Shown here piece after piece: positions 46,398 through 59,265 of a stretch of DNA of 64,000 bases. Position 1 is the first letter of the stretch. Every line of letters starts with the position of its first letter. Below the pieces are notes generated by a model. That model was not told where the DNA came from, ran no database searches, and worked only from the letters and a program-made list of their open reading frames with translations. The position numbers and the translations under genes were made by a program. The DNA is taken from the NCBI RefSeq assembly GCF_037038585.1, contig NC_092520.1:193571604-193635603 (forward strand). Reading direction: 5' to 3'. The DNA comes from Patagioenas fasciata (lineage: Eukaryota > Chordata > Aves > Columbiformes > Columbidae).

Positions 46398-48165
46398 CTC
46401 AAAAGCCGCAATAAAGAAATCTGATCTGAAGATGTTCAAATTCATTCTTCCTGTTAAGGAAATAGTGTTCTATTTTTTAATGTATAATTACAACTTTAAA
46501 TGAAAGATTTCATGTTTTTTTGATAGCAGAGGTGTAATGTAAAAAATTTTTACTGTAAATTATGCTTCTAATTAAAAGCTGTGTTGTGTGTAAATGAATC
46601 TTCTGTGGGAAGGAGAGTCCTTTGGTTGGGGCCAGGGTGGGGGGCGGAAGAAGGAAGACCTATAGTTTGTTTAATTTAGTAGAATCTGAGTCATCAGCAT
46701 TTAGGATTCATTATGCAAGTAAATTCAATACTATAGCATCCATTCTACGTTAAGCAATATTTCTACTAGGAAAACAATAACATAGAGACACATGCAATAT
46801 CCCCTTTTATTTTGATAACTGGAAATTGACTTCCATATAGTTCTAAATCTTAGTCTATGCTCATAACAAACATCATGAACAATGTGTTTGATTTCCCTGC
46901 GAGATCCAAGAATGGGATTTGCTACCACACACGGTTCTTAATTTAATTATGTATGTCCATGGTGATGCACAGTACTGCACCCACCACAGTTGGCTGCGAC
47001 AGAAATAAGAGTGATGTCCACGTAGGAGGGTTCTACTTGGTTCAGAAATCACTGCAAAGAAAGAATTAGTCCTTAAAACTTTACAACTCTTTGTTATTAT
47101 TGTGAGTTTTATGATATATGCTAATGTGCCTTACTTGTACTAATTCTGTGAATCTGATGAATGGTTTTGTAAAAAGAAGCGGATCAGAAGAAGAAATATT
47201 TATGTGCTATTGAATGACTTTTGTGTGAAAAACATGACCAGCAGAATGCTTGTAATTAGCTGCTTGCCGAGAGTGTGCTGTTTAACATGATTTGATTATG
47301 TATAGTATCTTATTTTAGAATGGTTCTGATGATTTTTTAATTTGAATCTTGGAACTGTCCTAGAAATACCATCACTTGTTTTTATTGTATTTGTGATGTA
47401 AAATACTAGTATGATATTGGAAAAATCATATACCCGTCTAGTGGAAACCACTCAGTCAGTTTTGAGCCTTGGAATGCTGCATTTGGTTGAACACACACTG
47501 TAACCCACAGCAAAGAAAATGGAAATAACTTGTTAGAAAGTGTGTGTTTACAATATAGGTAAGCTCCATACAAATCAAAAAGTTAGGTACGTCTTCTTAA
47601 ATTGCTGTATTGCACATCAGAAAACTTTATTCCTCTTTGTCTCGCAAGCTTTTGGCAGTAAAGTAGCATTTTAATGAAGCGCTGCCATCTGTACTCCTTC
47701 GTTCATTGTCCTGCCAAGCGCCCGGACTCTGCTGATTCTCAGCAAGCTAACGCGCTGTCTGCTGCCCCACCTCCCTGCCCGGTAGGCTGCCATGCAGTGA
47801 CTTCTACTGTTTGTTGACATATTTTTCCCCCCCTTTTTGAAAATGTTCCTAGTAATTGTCAGTGGGCCTTACCTTCAGTTTCTGAAAATCAAAAGCCTCA
47901 CCAGAACTGGGTTCCTGCCCAGTGCGCTGGGAGGAGTTTTTTCGTTTGTTTTGTACTCAACATCTTGCGTTTATGTATAACCATTCCTGAACCTGCCTGG
48001 GCTATAAGTTATTTTACACTGCTTAGGACCGAGGTACATGACTTCTGCATAAAGGTGCTTTGCCAGCTACTCCTTCATCAACAGAGGCATCCTAATTTCA
48101 TGGCTAATCTGTTTCTTTGTCATTATTTGTGAATCCTGTTAATTGTAAATCAAATACAATGTTGT
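46398..48165 (+). other. PLXNC1: PLXNC1 3' untranslated region (end uncertain)
   Basis: The sequence after the stop is AT-rich and free of repeats I recognise. An AATAAA at 46410-46415 is too close to the stop to be the main signal. ATTAAA at 46571-46576 followed by a GT-rich run is a good proximal site. An AATACA variant at 48153-48158 followed by gttgttttttt is a possible distal site. The distal border is inferred. Confidence 0.5.
46571..46576 (+). terminator. PLXNC1: Candidate PLXNC1 polyadenylation signal ATTAAA
   Basis: ATTAAA is followed directly by agctgtgttgtgtg, a GT-rich downstream element. It lies 174 bases after the stop codon. Confidence 0.5.
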
Positions 48166-50191
48166 TTTTTTTCCACCAAGTGTCACGGGATCTTTACTGA
48201 AACGGGGGGCTGGGGGTGGAAAGCGGTTTGTAATGCTTCCTTGGGGGGATAGAGCAGCAGTGTCCGTCAGTCTGCGGTTGGAAATGGAGGAGCAGAGCAC
48301 ATCCTGCAGATGGTGTGCCTGACATCATGACCTTTCTATGGGCATTTGCTCTGAAAAATGAGAGTACTCTTGAGAAGAAAGGATGTAGCGCAACATCCCG
48401 TAGCAAGGTCTTGCCTGATGAAAATCTGTCTTGGGACCTGAAAGCGCATTACAATGCAGGCTCAGCAGTGTCTCTCCAGGGAGATCAGAAAGCCCGGCTT
48501 GAGCAAGTAGGTGCAGAGGGAACATTATGTGTCCCCCACCATCAGTGACTCGATGCAGAGCAGCTGCTGTGGGCTGTGGCAATGCTGCAGCAGGACCCTT
48601 CTTACCTGTTAGACAAGCGTCAATGTTTGCCCGAGTGTGTGAGGTTGTGATGGGTCCACTGGTCACTCTTTGGTGCCCTTTATTCACACCCTGGGAAATG
48701 CACAGGCCGGAGGCAGATAACTGTGAGCAGCTGCAGCTACAAAGGAGACTTAATGCCAGTTCTTCAGTTTCTCCAAGTCTCCTCTCAGAGGAGTTGAAAT
48801 TTGAATTGAAGAACTGAGCTGGTTTATTTTCTTATTTCCCCTTTTGGCTGAGCTCCTTCAGAGCCTTTTTTTTTTTTTCCACTCTGGTGCTCTGTTTTGT
48901 CCAGGCCTAGTTTTTGGCTTCAGTTTCCCTACGTTTTAGCAATCTGATTCTTAAAGGCTTCATGCTCCTTCTTTGGTTTCTGCTGCTCCTGCCATCTGGT
49001 TCATCTGCAAGATAAAAGAAAAAAGCTCACTGGGGGTCTCCCTCCTTTTCATCCCCTCTGCAGCCCCTCCAAGGGGCACTTCTTTGAGCACAAGAACCTT
49101 CTTTCTGCATAATAGGAGCCACTCTAGCCCACAGCAGCAGCTGCGCACAGAACACCCTGGCTTGGACACCTCCCAGCCGCGGTTCAGAGGTGGGTGCAGG
49201 CTGTCAACCACCAGCAGCAGCTCTGAATCCCAGTGCTGATTGCAGCCGCTCCAAAGGGTTTACTGCTTGTCTCCCCACCAGCAAACAAGCAGAGATCTCA
49301 GATAACAGGACAAGGTCCTTGCCCGATACAGAGTAACTTGCCCAATTGAACAGGAATTTGTCTTTTTGTCCCTGGCCAGGGTATTCCTCACTGACACGTT
49401 TCTCTCTGACTCCTTATTAGATCCTTTTGCCACTCTATATGCTATAGCTTTATAGACAAGTAGTTATGGGCAGAGGGGATCTTGGGCATATGGAAGGCAT
49501 AGTGCTTCCTCAAGGTGGTTTCTGTGATCAGTGTGTTACAGCCGGACTGGAGCCTCCCCTTCTGCAGGCTGCTGTGCTGGACACATGCTTCTCAGCCTGC
49601 TCAGGCTGGCTCTTCTGGCAACTTTTTGAGGGCCAGCAGAGCCATCACTATAGACAAGAACATACAGAGTTCAGAAAGTCAAACTGGAATTCATCCATTC
49701 TCATAAGTTCTCACACTGCCATAACGTGAGGATTTTTAGCCAGCTGCAAGCTCCAAGTTTGAATTTCAACTGTCCTGGACTTACCAGCACTGATGAGATC
49801 TTTGTGGCCACTCCTTCCCTATTCCAGGTTCTCAAGCCTTGTTAGTAGCACAACCGTTTTCTATCATATTATGCCCTGGTATCATGCAACTGCATGGCCT
49901 AAAACAAACCTCTGAACGGGATCCAGAAACATTTATTTCATGTGCTTCCTGTGGCTGCAAGACCTCAGTTTATCCTGATAAATTAATATTGTAGCCAGGT
50001 TTCCATTTGCACATAAGCATGTGATGTAACAGTTCTCTGAGGTCTTCCTCTCTAAAGAATTTGAATTTTGAGGATTGCCTTCTCTTACGACTTTTTCCAG
50101 GCCTGTTGTTTTCTCAGAAACAAGCTTATGGGGAAAGTTGTTTGTTTTTTGCAGGGTTTTTTTTGTTTGTTTCCTTTTTTCTTCTTCTGTC
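48166..50191. other. Intergenic, downstream of PLXNC1
   Basis: Moderately GC-rich intergenic DNA. Open frames on both strands overlap and have no recognisable domains. A T run lies at 48867-48880. Confidence 0.7.
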
Positions 50192-50350
50192 TAGAGAGGT
50201 TGTGGAGTCTTCTACTCTGGAGACATTCAAAACCGGCCTGGACGCCTTCCCGTGTAACCTCATGTGGGTGTACCTGCTCCAGCAGGGGGATGGGACTGGA
50301 TGATCTTTTGAGGTCCCTTCCAATCCCAAACATTCTGTGATTCTGTGATA
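50192..50350 (+). mobile_element. CR1 LINE, 3' tail
   Basis: The sequence gaggttgtggagtcttctac and ggagacattcaaaaccggcc, ending cattctgtgattctgtgat, is close to the 3' end of the 30-kb copy, so probably the same or a related subfamily. Confidence 0.92.
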
Positions 50351-53300
50351 ACCTGTCAGAGCAATGAGACAGTCAACTTCAGAAGTTTAAAGGAGGATGT
50401 CTGGTTGCCATTCTTCTACCAGCCACTGGCAAGTCCTGTGTAATTCTGCTTTACACTCAGGTTGAAATTTGGCACTTCAAGTCACTAGAGTTGTACTGGA
50501 AATCTCAGCACTGTGGTCCTTGTGACTTTCTTTCATCCTTCATTCCCAGCTCAAGGCAACCAAGCTCAGCTCCTGAAGCTTTCCAGCCTCTCCGTTACAC
50601 AAGCTCCTCTCAGAGGTTTGCTTTGCCTGGAGCATGGGATTCTCCAGAGAAGGAACAGCAGCAGCAAACAAGCTAAAATTATCAGTAATTTTGTTTTCTT
50701 AGGTCTGTGCTTACCTAGTCTTTGTTTCTGTCTTTCTTATTTTGAGAGACACTCTTTCAGCTGATGAATGATTAACTTGAAAGGTGGACTTGTAGACTAG
50801 AGTTGGTCTTTTGGCCTTCCTCTTTTTGTCCTCATGGGGCCTAAAAATGATGGTGGAAGCCTTGATGTTTGATGATCCTTGCAGAAGAGAAGGGAGTCTT
50901 TCCAGACCCAGAGTTATAAGGAAGTTTTTATAGGCTTTATTTTCTACAAATTGTGTCCTTGTATGGCTCAGTGGCAAGGAGCATTTCTCCGTCCATTAGA
51001 GATGAAAGCGGTGTCTGCTCCACAGACTTGTGATAACCATCCATGCCAAGTAATGTCACTGCCGCTGTACCCGTCATCCAGGGCTGACTTTGGTCTTGCC
51101 CGCACATACGGCTGGATATCTGTCCCAAAGAGGACAAAATCCTACTGTCGTTCATAGCCAAGCAATCAAAAGCTATTTCATTTACCCGTGTATTCCTGTT
51201 TCTTTGCTGCTTTTCAGATAATTGCCATTTGAACCAGAAGAGAGTTTGAGTGCTTTGCTTCATTTTTTAAGCTTTTAAAGCACCTATGTGTCTTAACAGA
51301 TTGAACACTTCAGAAAGAAAGAATTTCTTCAGTGGGACAGAGGACAATAGTGTTCATACAGCTGTGTATGGCTCGTCTTAAAAGGAAAGGTTCCCACCAT
51401 GAACCACACACTGTGTTTTTGAAATCCTTTATTCAGTACTCTAATTCTGAACAATGTTTTTGGCTTATTTAATTCTCCTCAAAATTGAATGTTGAACAAA
51501 ACTCTTTTTTTTTTTTCCTTTTAATCTACTGTAAGAAGAAAGGACTGAAACGAAAAATGTATTCCTTTGATACCCTTAATCTTTCCTCTCCTGTGGCTAT
51601 GCTCCTATTCAGTAAGAGATCATACTTGCTAGTTGCAGAGCCTGGATGCCAATCCATGGAATATAAAACAAACTGAAATCCATGTTTCCTGCAGCTGCAT
51701 CTGGGTCCATGGCAATGCTCACAATTCTAAAACTGCCTCCAGGATGTTATTTGGAATTTTATTACTGTGGGTCTGGCTGGTTTCCTTGTCCTCCTTCATG
51801 TGATTGTGTGGGTTTTCACCTTGTGTTTCAGTGGCACTTGCTGGACCACAATGCTACATTCCTCTGAAAGCCCAAGGAAGGAAACAATTGCTGTCTGGAT
51901 TAGTCATGCACTTTTCATCCTCAAAATGCCCCATGGGCACTCAGGCCCTCCCAGGCTCAGCTCACTGGAAAACGATAGAAGTGGATTTTTTATGCTAGAC
52001 TGTCCGCCTTACTGAAATACAAAACATTTCCATCTGTCTAAACTAAGTCATGTTTGTTTTGTTAATAAAAACCTGCTGATTACGTACCATGCTATTCCCA
52101 TCTGATGTACAAATGGCCCAAGTTGATCTAAGCTCTACCTAAACTGTGTAGCACCCTCTACCCTAGACTGGCAGCTGCACTATGCTAGCCCCAAACTAGA
52201 AAGCAACACAGACATCAACAACACTTAACCTTGACATGAGGATAAATACCCACATCTTTTTTGCTTGATGTGGGTATTAACCTCATTGCTGCTTTTAGGG
52301 AACTGAGGCTTGTCTCGTGAGGCTGCTATATGGTTATGATATCCAGAAGGCCCACAATGAGGCCTTAAAATCCAGCTAAGAGAACAGAAAGATCACCAGC
52401 GGTTTCAGCAGCAGCAGGTCTAACATCCTTCATTCTGCTCAGACATCAACATATGTTCTATCCTTTATTTTTAACACGGTCTTATCTTGCTTTCTGTGTG
52501 CACTTGAAGCACTTGCAAGCCTGTATTTGTATTCTGGCACATACTGCGCAGGATGAGATCATCCATCTGGGTTTTGTGCTATTTTGGAGCTACAGGTTTG
52601 GTATTTAATAGGGTCATACCCTGGTGCACTTACCCCTATTACAATAATATTCAGTAGAGAGTTGTGTCGAGTTATGTTTTTGCTCACTGGGTGTGAAGAT
52701 TCGTATGCTGATTACTTTGACCTGGCTATCTATAGTAAGAGCCTGTAACTGCCCAAGTGCTATTACGGCTTTTGATTTAGGTTGCGGTTGTGATTTTATC
52801 TTTCTTTCCAGCAAAAGGAAGATTAGAAACTCTTTGTTTGCCATTTAACTGGAAAATGCTAATTGTTTAGCTGCATCTCTGAGAGAAGAGAGGATAAAGG
52901 GGAGGTGATGTCCTTTCCCTAGGAGATGGTTTTGGACAATTCTTTACTGAAGCTAACTAAGACCGCGACAACACTGTCTTAGTGCAGTGAACACAGCTGT
53001 AACTCACAGACTTAAGTTTCTTTGTGGTTAATCATTCATGTGGATTAGCAGGGCAAGTTTTTTAATACAGAGCATGAATTTAATTTCAATCTGCGCTGTC
53101 CACCATTGTCTCTATTGCTTTTTTGAGATGACAGCATACACAATGTATCTAAGATTAGATTCTGACTTTAAATATTTAGTGTCTGAATCACATCCATTTG
53201 TACTTCATTTCAAGGTTGATGCAATGTGGCAGGACACACATTCTTCAGTAGTTAAAACTCACAAATCAAAGGAGTGCTGAATTATTCATTTTAAACTTTT

Positions 53301-54570
53301 AAGCAATTTCTCTTTGTGGGTCTGCACCCAAGTGCTGCTGGGGGGCGAGCTGCAGGATGGCCAGCAGGGCTGCAGCCTTGTCAAGCTTTGAGGGAGGAGA
53401 TGGCTGCCCCCATAGGCATTTCGCCCTCAAGACTAGAAAGAACAGCTCTGAGCAACGGCTGCTGCAAGAGTAACCCCCAGGTTACTGCTCTGCCCAGTTG
53501 GGACCACTATGAACTCAACCATTTTCTGCCTTGCTGGCATGCAGGAAGCCAAAAGGCAGGCTGACTAGTAGGTGGCAAACTGGGAAGATGCCTCCAAGAT
53601 CTCCATCCTCTTTCCATCGCCAAGGATCTGAACCTGACATGAAGTGCACTGGGGCATGGTGCAGGCAGCATTGCTCACCCGAGTCTGCTCCAGCACTCAA
53701 ACAGCAAAAGTGCACCTCTGGGGCTGGCCATGCATGTGGCACAATAAGCAGACCTTGGTCAAGCATGGTCCATTGATCTACGTCCAGTGCTGCAGCAGCA
53801 GAGCTGGCACCAAGAGTCACTGCTGTGCCCAGGCACCCCTCATGGTGCCCTCAGCTCCTGGGTATAGGTCTGGAGACAGGAGTGGCTTACAAGGGTAATT
53901 GTTAGGAGCAGCTAAATTAAATACAGCTTGTTGAAATCCTGGTTCAGAGTATAGAAAGTCAGAACAATGCTAAGATGAATAAAGAAATCTCAAAGGTCAA
54001 AATTAACTCTGGAGGTATAAAGACAATCTAAAAAACATCTTGGAAACAACCCAGTTCACACCTACTCTTTAGAGTTACCAGCAACTCTGAGAAACACTGG
54101 TCCGTACGTCAACAGCTGAAATTCTGTAGTGCATAAATGGATCATTTGTGAAATACCTGTACTTCTATAGCTCTGACCATTGTGGTGCTCCTGCAGAAAT
54201 GTTGAAAAGGCACATGTTAAAATTTTAAGGAAATGTAAGTTTCCTGTCCCCTTTTTATTTTTCCTTACAGCTTTGAGAACCGTTTGGCTTCATTGCTGAC
54301 AGGCTGCACCACAGAGCTAAGTCACATTCACAGCCACATTACGCACCACAAGAGCTAAATTTCATAGTTGCTTTTTTTTTCCCCCAATCTTCACAGTGAC
54401 TCTTCTCTGTTTACAAGTTTCTTCACAGAGGCTGATGTAAATAGATCTTTTATTCCAGCAGTGTATAGTTGGGCTCTGTTATGGGCTATCTATATGCACA
54501 AAAAATTACGTATCAGTTCTTGATAACAAATACAGATACTTTAAATTCTCAGTGGCACTTCTCCCTGATT
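50351..54570. other. Intergenic
   Basis: No gene is recognised. It holds the hairpin at 52236-52286 and a GC-richer patch at 53310-53900. An open stretch on the minus strand near 52614-52844 ends next to a donor-like gtaagt but has no known homology. Confidence 0.65.
52236..52286. repeat. 20-base near-perfect inverted repeat (hairpin)
   Basis: The left arm 52236-52256 (ATGAGGATAAATACCCACATC) pairs with the right arm 52267-52286 (GATGTGGGTATTAACCTCAT), with one bulged base and one mismatch around a 10-base loop rich in T. The pairing stops sharply at both arm ends. It lies in intergenic DNA with no recognised element around it. Confidence 0.85.
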
Positions 54571-54656
54571 CTTTTTGCTTGTTTTTTGTTTCTTTTAATG
54601 AGTTGCTTGTTGCTTGTTTTTTGTTTCTTGTTTTTTGTTTTTGTTTTTGTTTTTTT
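54571..54656. repeat. T/G-rich simple repeat, (GTTTTT)n-like
   Basis: Repeated gcttgttttttgtttctt and gtttttgtttttg units over about 85 bases, almost purine-poor on the + strand apart from G. Confidence 0.9.
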
Positions 54657-55869
54657 ACAAAAGGAAATTCCTTTACTAAGGAAATTTTAGCCTTACAAGC
54701 CTGCATATTTTATTGTTGCAAATGGGATTGACTTCTGTTCTCATTAGTACTAGAGGGCATTTTGCTTGGATCTAAGATCCAAGAATGTGACACAGTGCAG
54801 TTTTAGACACTATTCATTAGGCTAAGAAACAGTTTGATTGCATGGTAAACCAGACTGTTTTTTTCTTTAAAGTTCATTTAAAACATTTCACATAACTAGC
54901 AACACAATGTTTTCCACCACCATTTATTGTTCAAGAGAGGGAAGAAGCCAAATTCGATTGTGTGAATGTGGACATTATGATACTCAAGAACGATCTTGCT
55001 TGTGTCTGTCTGTCAGCCATGTCACCCATACCTGTAATGAGAAAATAAATGGGCCCAAATTGCTAAGCAATGAAGCATCTGGTGAATGGATCGAATCAGG
55101 TCCATCTGCATTCCCTTATCTTTTCAACATGGTCTTAAGTATTAATATAGTTGGAACACTGATCTGGCTATTACTATGCTGTAAATGTTGCTCCTGCTGA
55201 CCCTGGATCCACCAAAGAGTATGTGAGGTGCCCAGCTATTTAAATGGACTCCAGAGCTCTCCTGCAATCTCCAGGTGATGAAAATCAATTACATTTGCTC
55301 TAAAATCAATACAGTTAGTGCTTTAACATGATCAGCATGAGAGAGGAAACTGGAGGTTGATGCAGGTGGCTACAGTGGGGAGAGAAGGGAGCCAAGCAGA
55401 TCACACGTCAGGTCGGTACCCTTGTCCCTGTCCCAGCTCTGCAAAGGGAGGGCTGGTGCACCCTGGGCCTGGTCATTAGATGTGGTGATTACCGTGTGGG
55501 ATCATTCCTGTCTTCACCCAAAATCACTGAAATGTTTTACAAATGTTAATTAAGCCCTGTGAGGTGGCATCCTGTTTCTGTTGATGCAATTAAAAACAAA
55601 CAAACAAACAGCAAACCCCCCAAAGCCCACTCACCTAATGTTACACAACAAGTTAATGGCACGGCTGGGAATAAAACTTAAGGTTCAAGATCTTTGGCCC
55701 CCAACTCTAACTTGCTGGCAGCGCCCCACGTACAGAAAAACGAAAATTGATCCAGTTAAATGGTGATCTCCAAGCTGACAATATTCCAGGGCTTTGTAGA
55801 GAAAAAAAAAAAAAAACATATGCAAGGTTGGGACAATAAAAAGCTGCCTGGCAAGGGTTATCTGTGTTC
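54657..55869. other. Intergenic
   Basis: It contains a cysteine-rich open frame (54907-55200) of unknown meaning, an (AAAC)n run near 55594-55611 and a poly-A at 55800-55816. A palindrome cttggatc-taa-gatccaag lies at 54765-54783. Confidence 0.65.
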
Positions 55870-56007
55870 AAAATCATAGAATTATAGAATGGTTTGGGTT
55901 GGAAGGGACCTTAAAGATCATCTGGTTCCTACCCCCATGCCATGGGCAGGGACACCTTCCACTAGAGCAGGTTACTCAAAGCCCCATCCAACCTGGCCTT
56001 GAAAATC
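55870..56007 (-). mobile_element. CR1 LINE, 3' tail, reverse orientation
   Basis: The + strand reads aatcatagaattatagaatg, then ggtttgggttggaagggacc and ccatccaacctggccttga, the reverse complement of a CR1 3' end. Confidence 0.93.
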
Positions 56008-59000
56008 TATCACTCAAAGAAAAACTCCTGATATTTGTTGAGGAATTTATTAAAGAAGTCTGCCCAAGACGCAGACTGAAAACTATGGGCTTTCAGCATC
56101 TACGAAGGCGAGAGGTGAGTCTGGGTTTTTAGTGTTTCTGAGCATGTGGTCTGACCCATCCAATAATCGTGGGCAGCATCTGCAGTTGCCTAAGATGTCC
56201 TCATTGGTGTGGACATACATACATAGGTGACGTGTACTCCCAGGGGGTGGGACCTGTGGCACAGAGTTCAGTGCCACCTGAGGACAGGGGCAGCTCACCT
56301 CTGGCCACATCTGCAGCCCCACCACAGTCCCCAGGCCATGGCTGCCCTGTTCTCTTCACTAAGCTGACGTTTAACCAGACTGGACACCCCTGGGCTGGTT
56401 CCAGAATGAAATATAAGATGTTAGAAAAAAGCAATACAACTCATACAAAGAATTATACAGTATTTTAAAGATTTTTCCCCCTTTAAATAATCTAAAATGT
56501 CATTTAACATGGGCAAGGAAATTTGATTTTACAGATACATAAATATATATGTAAGCATATATGTGAGCAGGGAGTGTTGTATAACTATATTTAACACAGC
56601 ATGTCTTTAATAAAGCTTTCCTGTGGAAAACTCTCAGGGATTTTTAATCCAAGCAGCTAACCATAAACTTTTCCCTATAACAGTAAATTATGACAATTTT
56701 GCCCAAGGCTTTATCATTGCTGAGTTTTGCTCTCTGTTTTGAATTAGATTGTGATGATCAATATTAATAGTCCCTGATCAGATATGGTCACTGTAAAACC
56801 AAGATGAAATCCTCTTTGCCTCTGAATTTTACTGCAAATGTGAACATTTATCAACAGTTATCCAAGACATAAATGAGAAAGAGAACAGCTATTATATATC
56901 ATGAAAAAGCTTAGTTAAAATTTAACCTCCAAGTCATGTATCTAGAATAGGTTCCAGAAGCAAAAGTAGACTTTATGTTATTGCAGGAAAGATGGTAAAG
57001 TCTGTCAACATTTGTGATCAACATAAACCCTATCCATTCCTAACTACACTGGAGAGTAAGAAAGTATAATTTTTCCTTTGGGTGATCATAGCTTTTTTAC
57101 ACTAATTCTCAACCATACTCCCATGACAGTCTTTCTGTCTCCAGCTGTCGCTGTTTAGAATACAAAAATTTCCTAACCATCTATTTACAAGTACCAGCAA
57201 TATAGCCCAAACCAGCCAAAACTCCCAGCACAGCGTTGGTGCGGCTGGCCGGGGCTGCTGCGCAGCGCGTGAAGCAGCAGCCACCCCATGCAGGGGCTGC
57301 CCAGGACGGGTCACGATCCGCACACCCAGGATTTCGCTTCCTGGCCTGACTTTCATGCTGATCTAAAGTTTGCCAGTTTGACAATAATAATCTCAAAACC
57401 TTTTGGCTGTGCTCTTTGATGTGGCACATAAATGTATGCGCAAGGCATGGCAGAAAAGGTGGGTGGCAAGGCCAGGGGGAATCTTTCAACAAAACATTGG
57501 TTAAAACAATAGTTTAGCTGTTTGAATATAAAGTGGTCTCAGAGAGAGGTGAATAATTTTTCAAACAGCACACAGAGCTACTGGGGGCAGGAGGAAAAAG
57601 GAAACATGAATTTTTGAAGCAGATTTTGTACACCTCAAGTCACACACGTTCGTCATTGGAATCAGTATGAGGAGCTTGCTGCACTAAAGACCCTTCAGAG
57701 CTGGGGCACATCACATTTCTCATCTTGTCCCCTCAGGGATGACTTACTACAAGAGGATAATTTTGTCCAGTCACACACCTACCAAGCCACTGTCTCTGTG
57801 GGGCATCTCAGGTGTCCCATCCCTGTTTCTCAGTGCACCTCACACTCACTCCTTTGTACCATCTTTATAGGTCACCATGTTGGTGCATCAAGCCAGTGAC
57901 ATGAGAGAAGACAACCTCTGGTAGCTATTTCCTCCAGTCCTATGTCATGGCTGTGGTGAAAGCAAAAACCTCCTTCTCTTTCTCTGGCAGAGAACTCCAT
58001 AAGACCGGACAGGAGAAGGGCATCTGGGCACTGGACTGCCACTAGTGCCCAACAGCCCAGCTCCTGCCTCCTCCATCATCCGCCCTAGCACAGATGTGTG
58101 TCCACAGCTCCTCACTATCAGCAGGTAAAGAGAGTTAAACCCAGAGACGCCATCTCCCACGTTCAAAACAGGTTTGCCTGAACATTGTATTCAACCATCA
58201 GTGTCCCAGGAGGTACAAATGCTGTTAGGGTGGCCAGTTTGATCCGCTACTCCTGGGACTGGGGGATAAAAAGGAAAGAGAAAAGTGTGAAACAGAGGGT
58301 TGGCAGCATTTACTCCTGCACCCTAAACCTTGCAATGGCCTCCATCTTTTCTAGGTGTTCTCTAAAACCAAAGGCCTCACTTCTCAGTTCCAGCAACTGG
58401 AGCTTTAAGAAAGCACAAAGCATCCTGAGGCTCAGGATGCAGCCCAATGTGGTGGTGACAAGTCTGGTCTCCAGCTCAGAGGAGCAGAATGGTTTCACTG
58501 TTGCCCTCATGTTGCTTTCTCAAGTTTCCTTCTCAGCCAGGAGAAGAGCAAAAGCTTTTGCCAGGGACTGACACACTAAAGCATGCCCATAAACCAAGAA
58601 GCCTGCAGGTGCTCTTGTATCTATTTCTTCCTCCGAGTGTTTGCATTTGAAACCAATAATAACAGAAAAGAGACCTTAAGTGAGCACAAGTTCCTGCACT
58701 ATCTTATACCCTAAAATCACCATGTTCTGTTTCTGGAATTTTCTTCTGATGTTAATCACTTCATCAGCTCCATTTGCAGAAGATTGCCACGATTTCCAGA
58801 AAAACTCTGGACTCTTTCACTGAACTTTCGGAGGTGAGTTTTTCTAGCATTATTTACTGTGAGTTCTCCCTTGTTTCCTCGACAGCTTCTAACCTGTAAC
58901 ATCCATCGTCTCTTCTTCACACCACCCAATCACCCTACATAGCTCACCTACTCTCACGCAAAGTCTATTTACCTCCTGCACCCTTATTACCTTATGCCTC

Positions 59001-59029
59001 TTGGACCTAGTAGGCACCACCCATTTCAC
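56008..59029. other. Intergenic
   Basis: It holds a small CpG cluster at 57220-57340 and overlapping open frames on both strands at 58185-58571. No gene is recognised. Confidence 0.65.
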
Positions 59030-59072
59030 AGGATTATGGGATAATTCAGGTTGGAAAGGGCTTCAGGAAGGA
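59030..59072 (-). mobile_element. CR1 LINE, very short 3' tail, reverse orientation
   Basis: The sequence ggattatgggataattcaggttggaaaggg, split here at the CR1-typical caggttggaaagg, looks like the reverse complement of a CR1 terminus. It is short and diverged. Confidence 0.5.
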
Positions 59073-59094
59073 ATTATCTCTCTCTACTAAGAAG

Positions 59095-59265
59095 TTGTTG
59101 GACCTCATGTAGAGTACTGTATCTGGTATGTCTGTCCCAGTCAGTACAAGAAAGGTATCGATCAACTGGAACACGTTCAGGGTAGGGCCATGGTTGGGTT
59201 GGGCGCTGGAGCATGTGCCCTGGAAGGGGAGACAGGGGGAGATGGGCTTGTCCAGCCTGGCTTCA
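59095..59265 (+). mobile_element. CR1 LINE, internal ORF2 fragment
   Basis: It reads ggacctcatgtagagtactg, tacaagaaaggtatcgatca and ggaacacgttcagggtaggg, and so resembles the HLEYC...[15 protein letters not shown] region of CR1 ORF2, decayed. It lies next to the oppositely oriented tail at 59030-59072. Confidence 0.65.

Noticed and set aside
47862..47900. Minus-strand tttcag-aaactgaag-gtaagg, which looks like a 9-base microexon
   Set aside because: It is too short to support and lies within the likely PLXNC1 3' UTR. Chance matches of this size are common.
48325..48687. 120-codon minus-strand open frame
   Set aside because: No motif, and it overlaps an unrelated + strand open frame of 77 codons.
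52614..52844. Minus-strand open stretch ending at a gtaagt-like donor, considered as a CEP83 exon
   Set aside because: The translation does not resemble CEP83 or any other family I know, and there is no convincing acceptor with a pyrimidine tract.
54765..54783. Short palindrome cttggatc-taa-gatccaag
   Set aside because: Eight-base arms are expected by chance in a window of this size.
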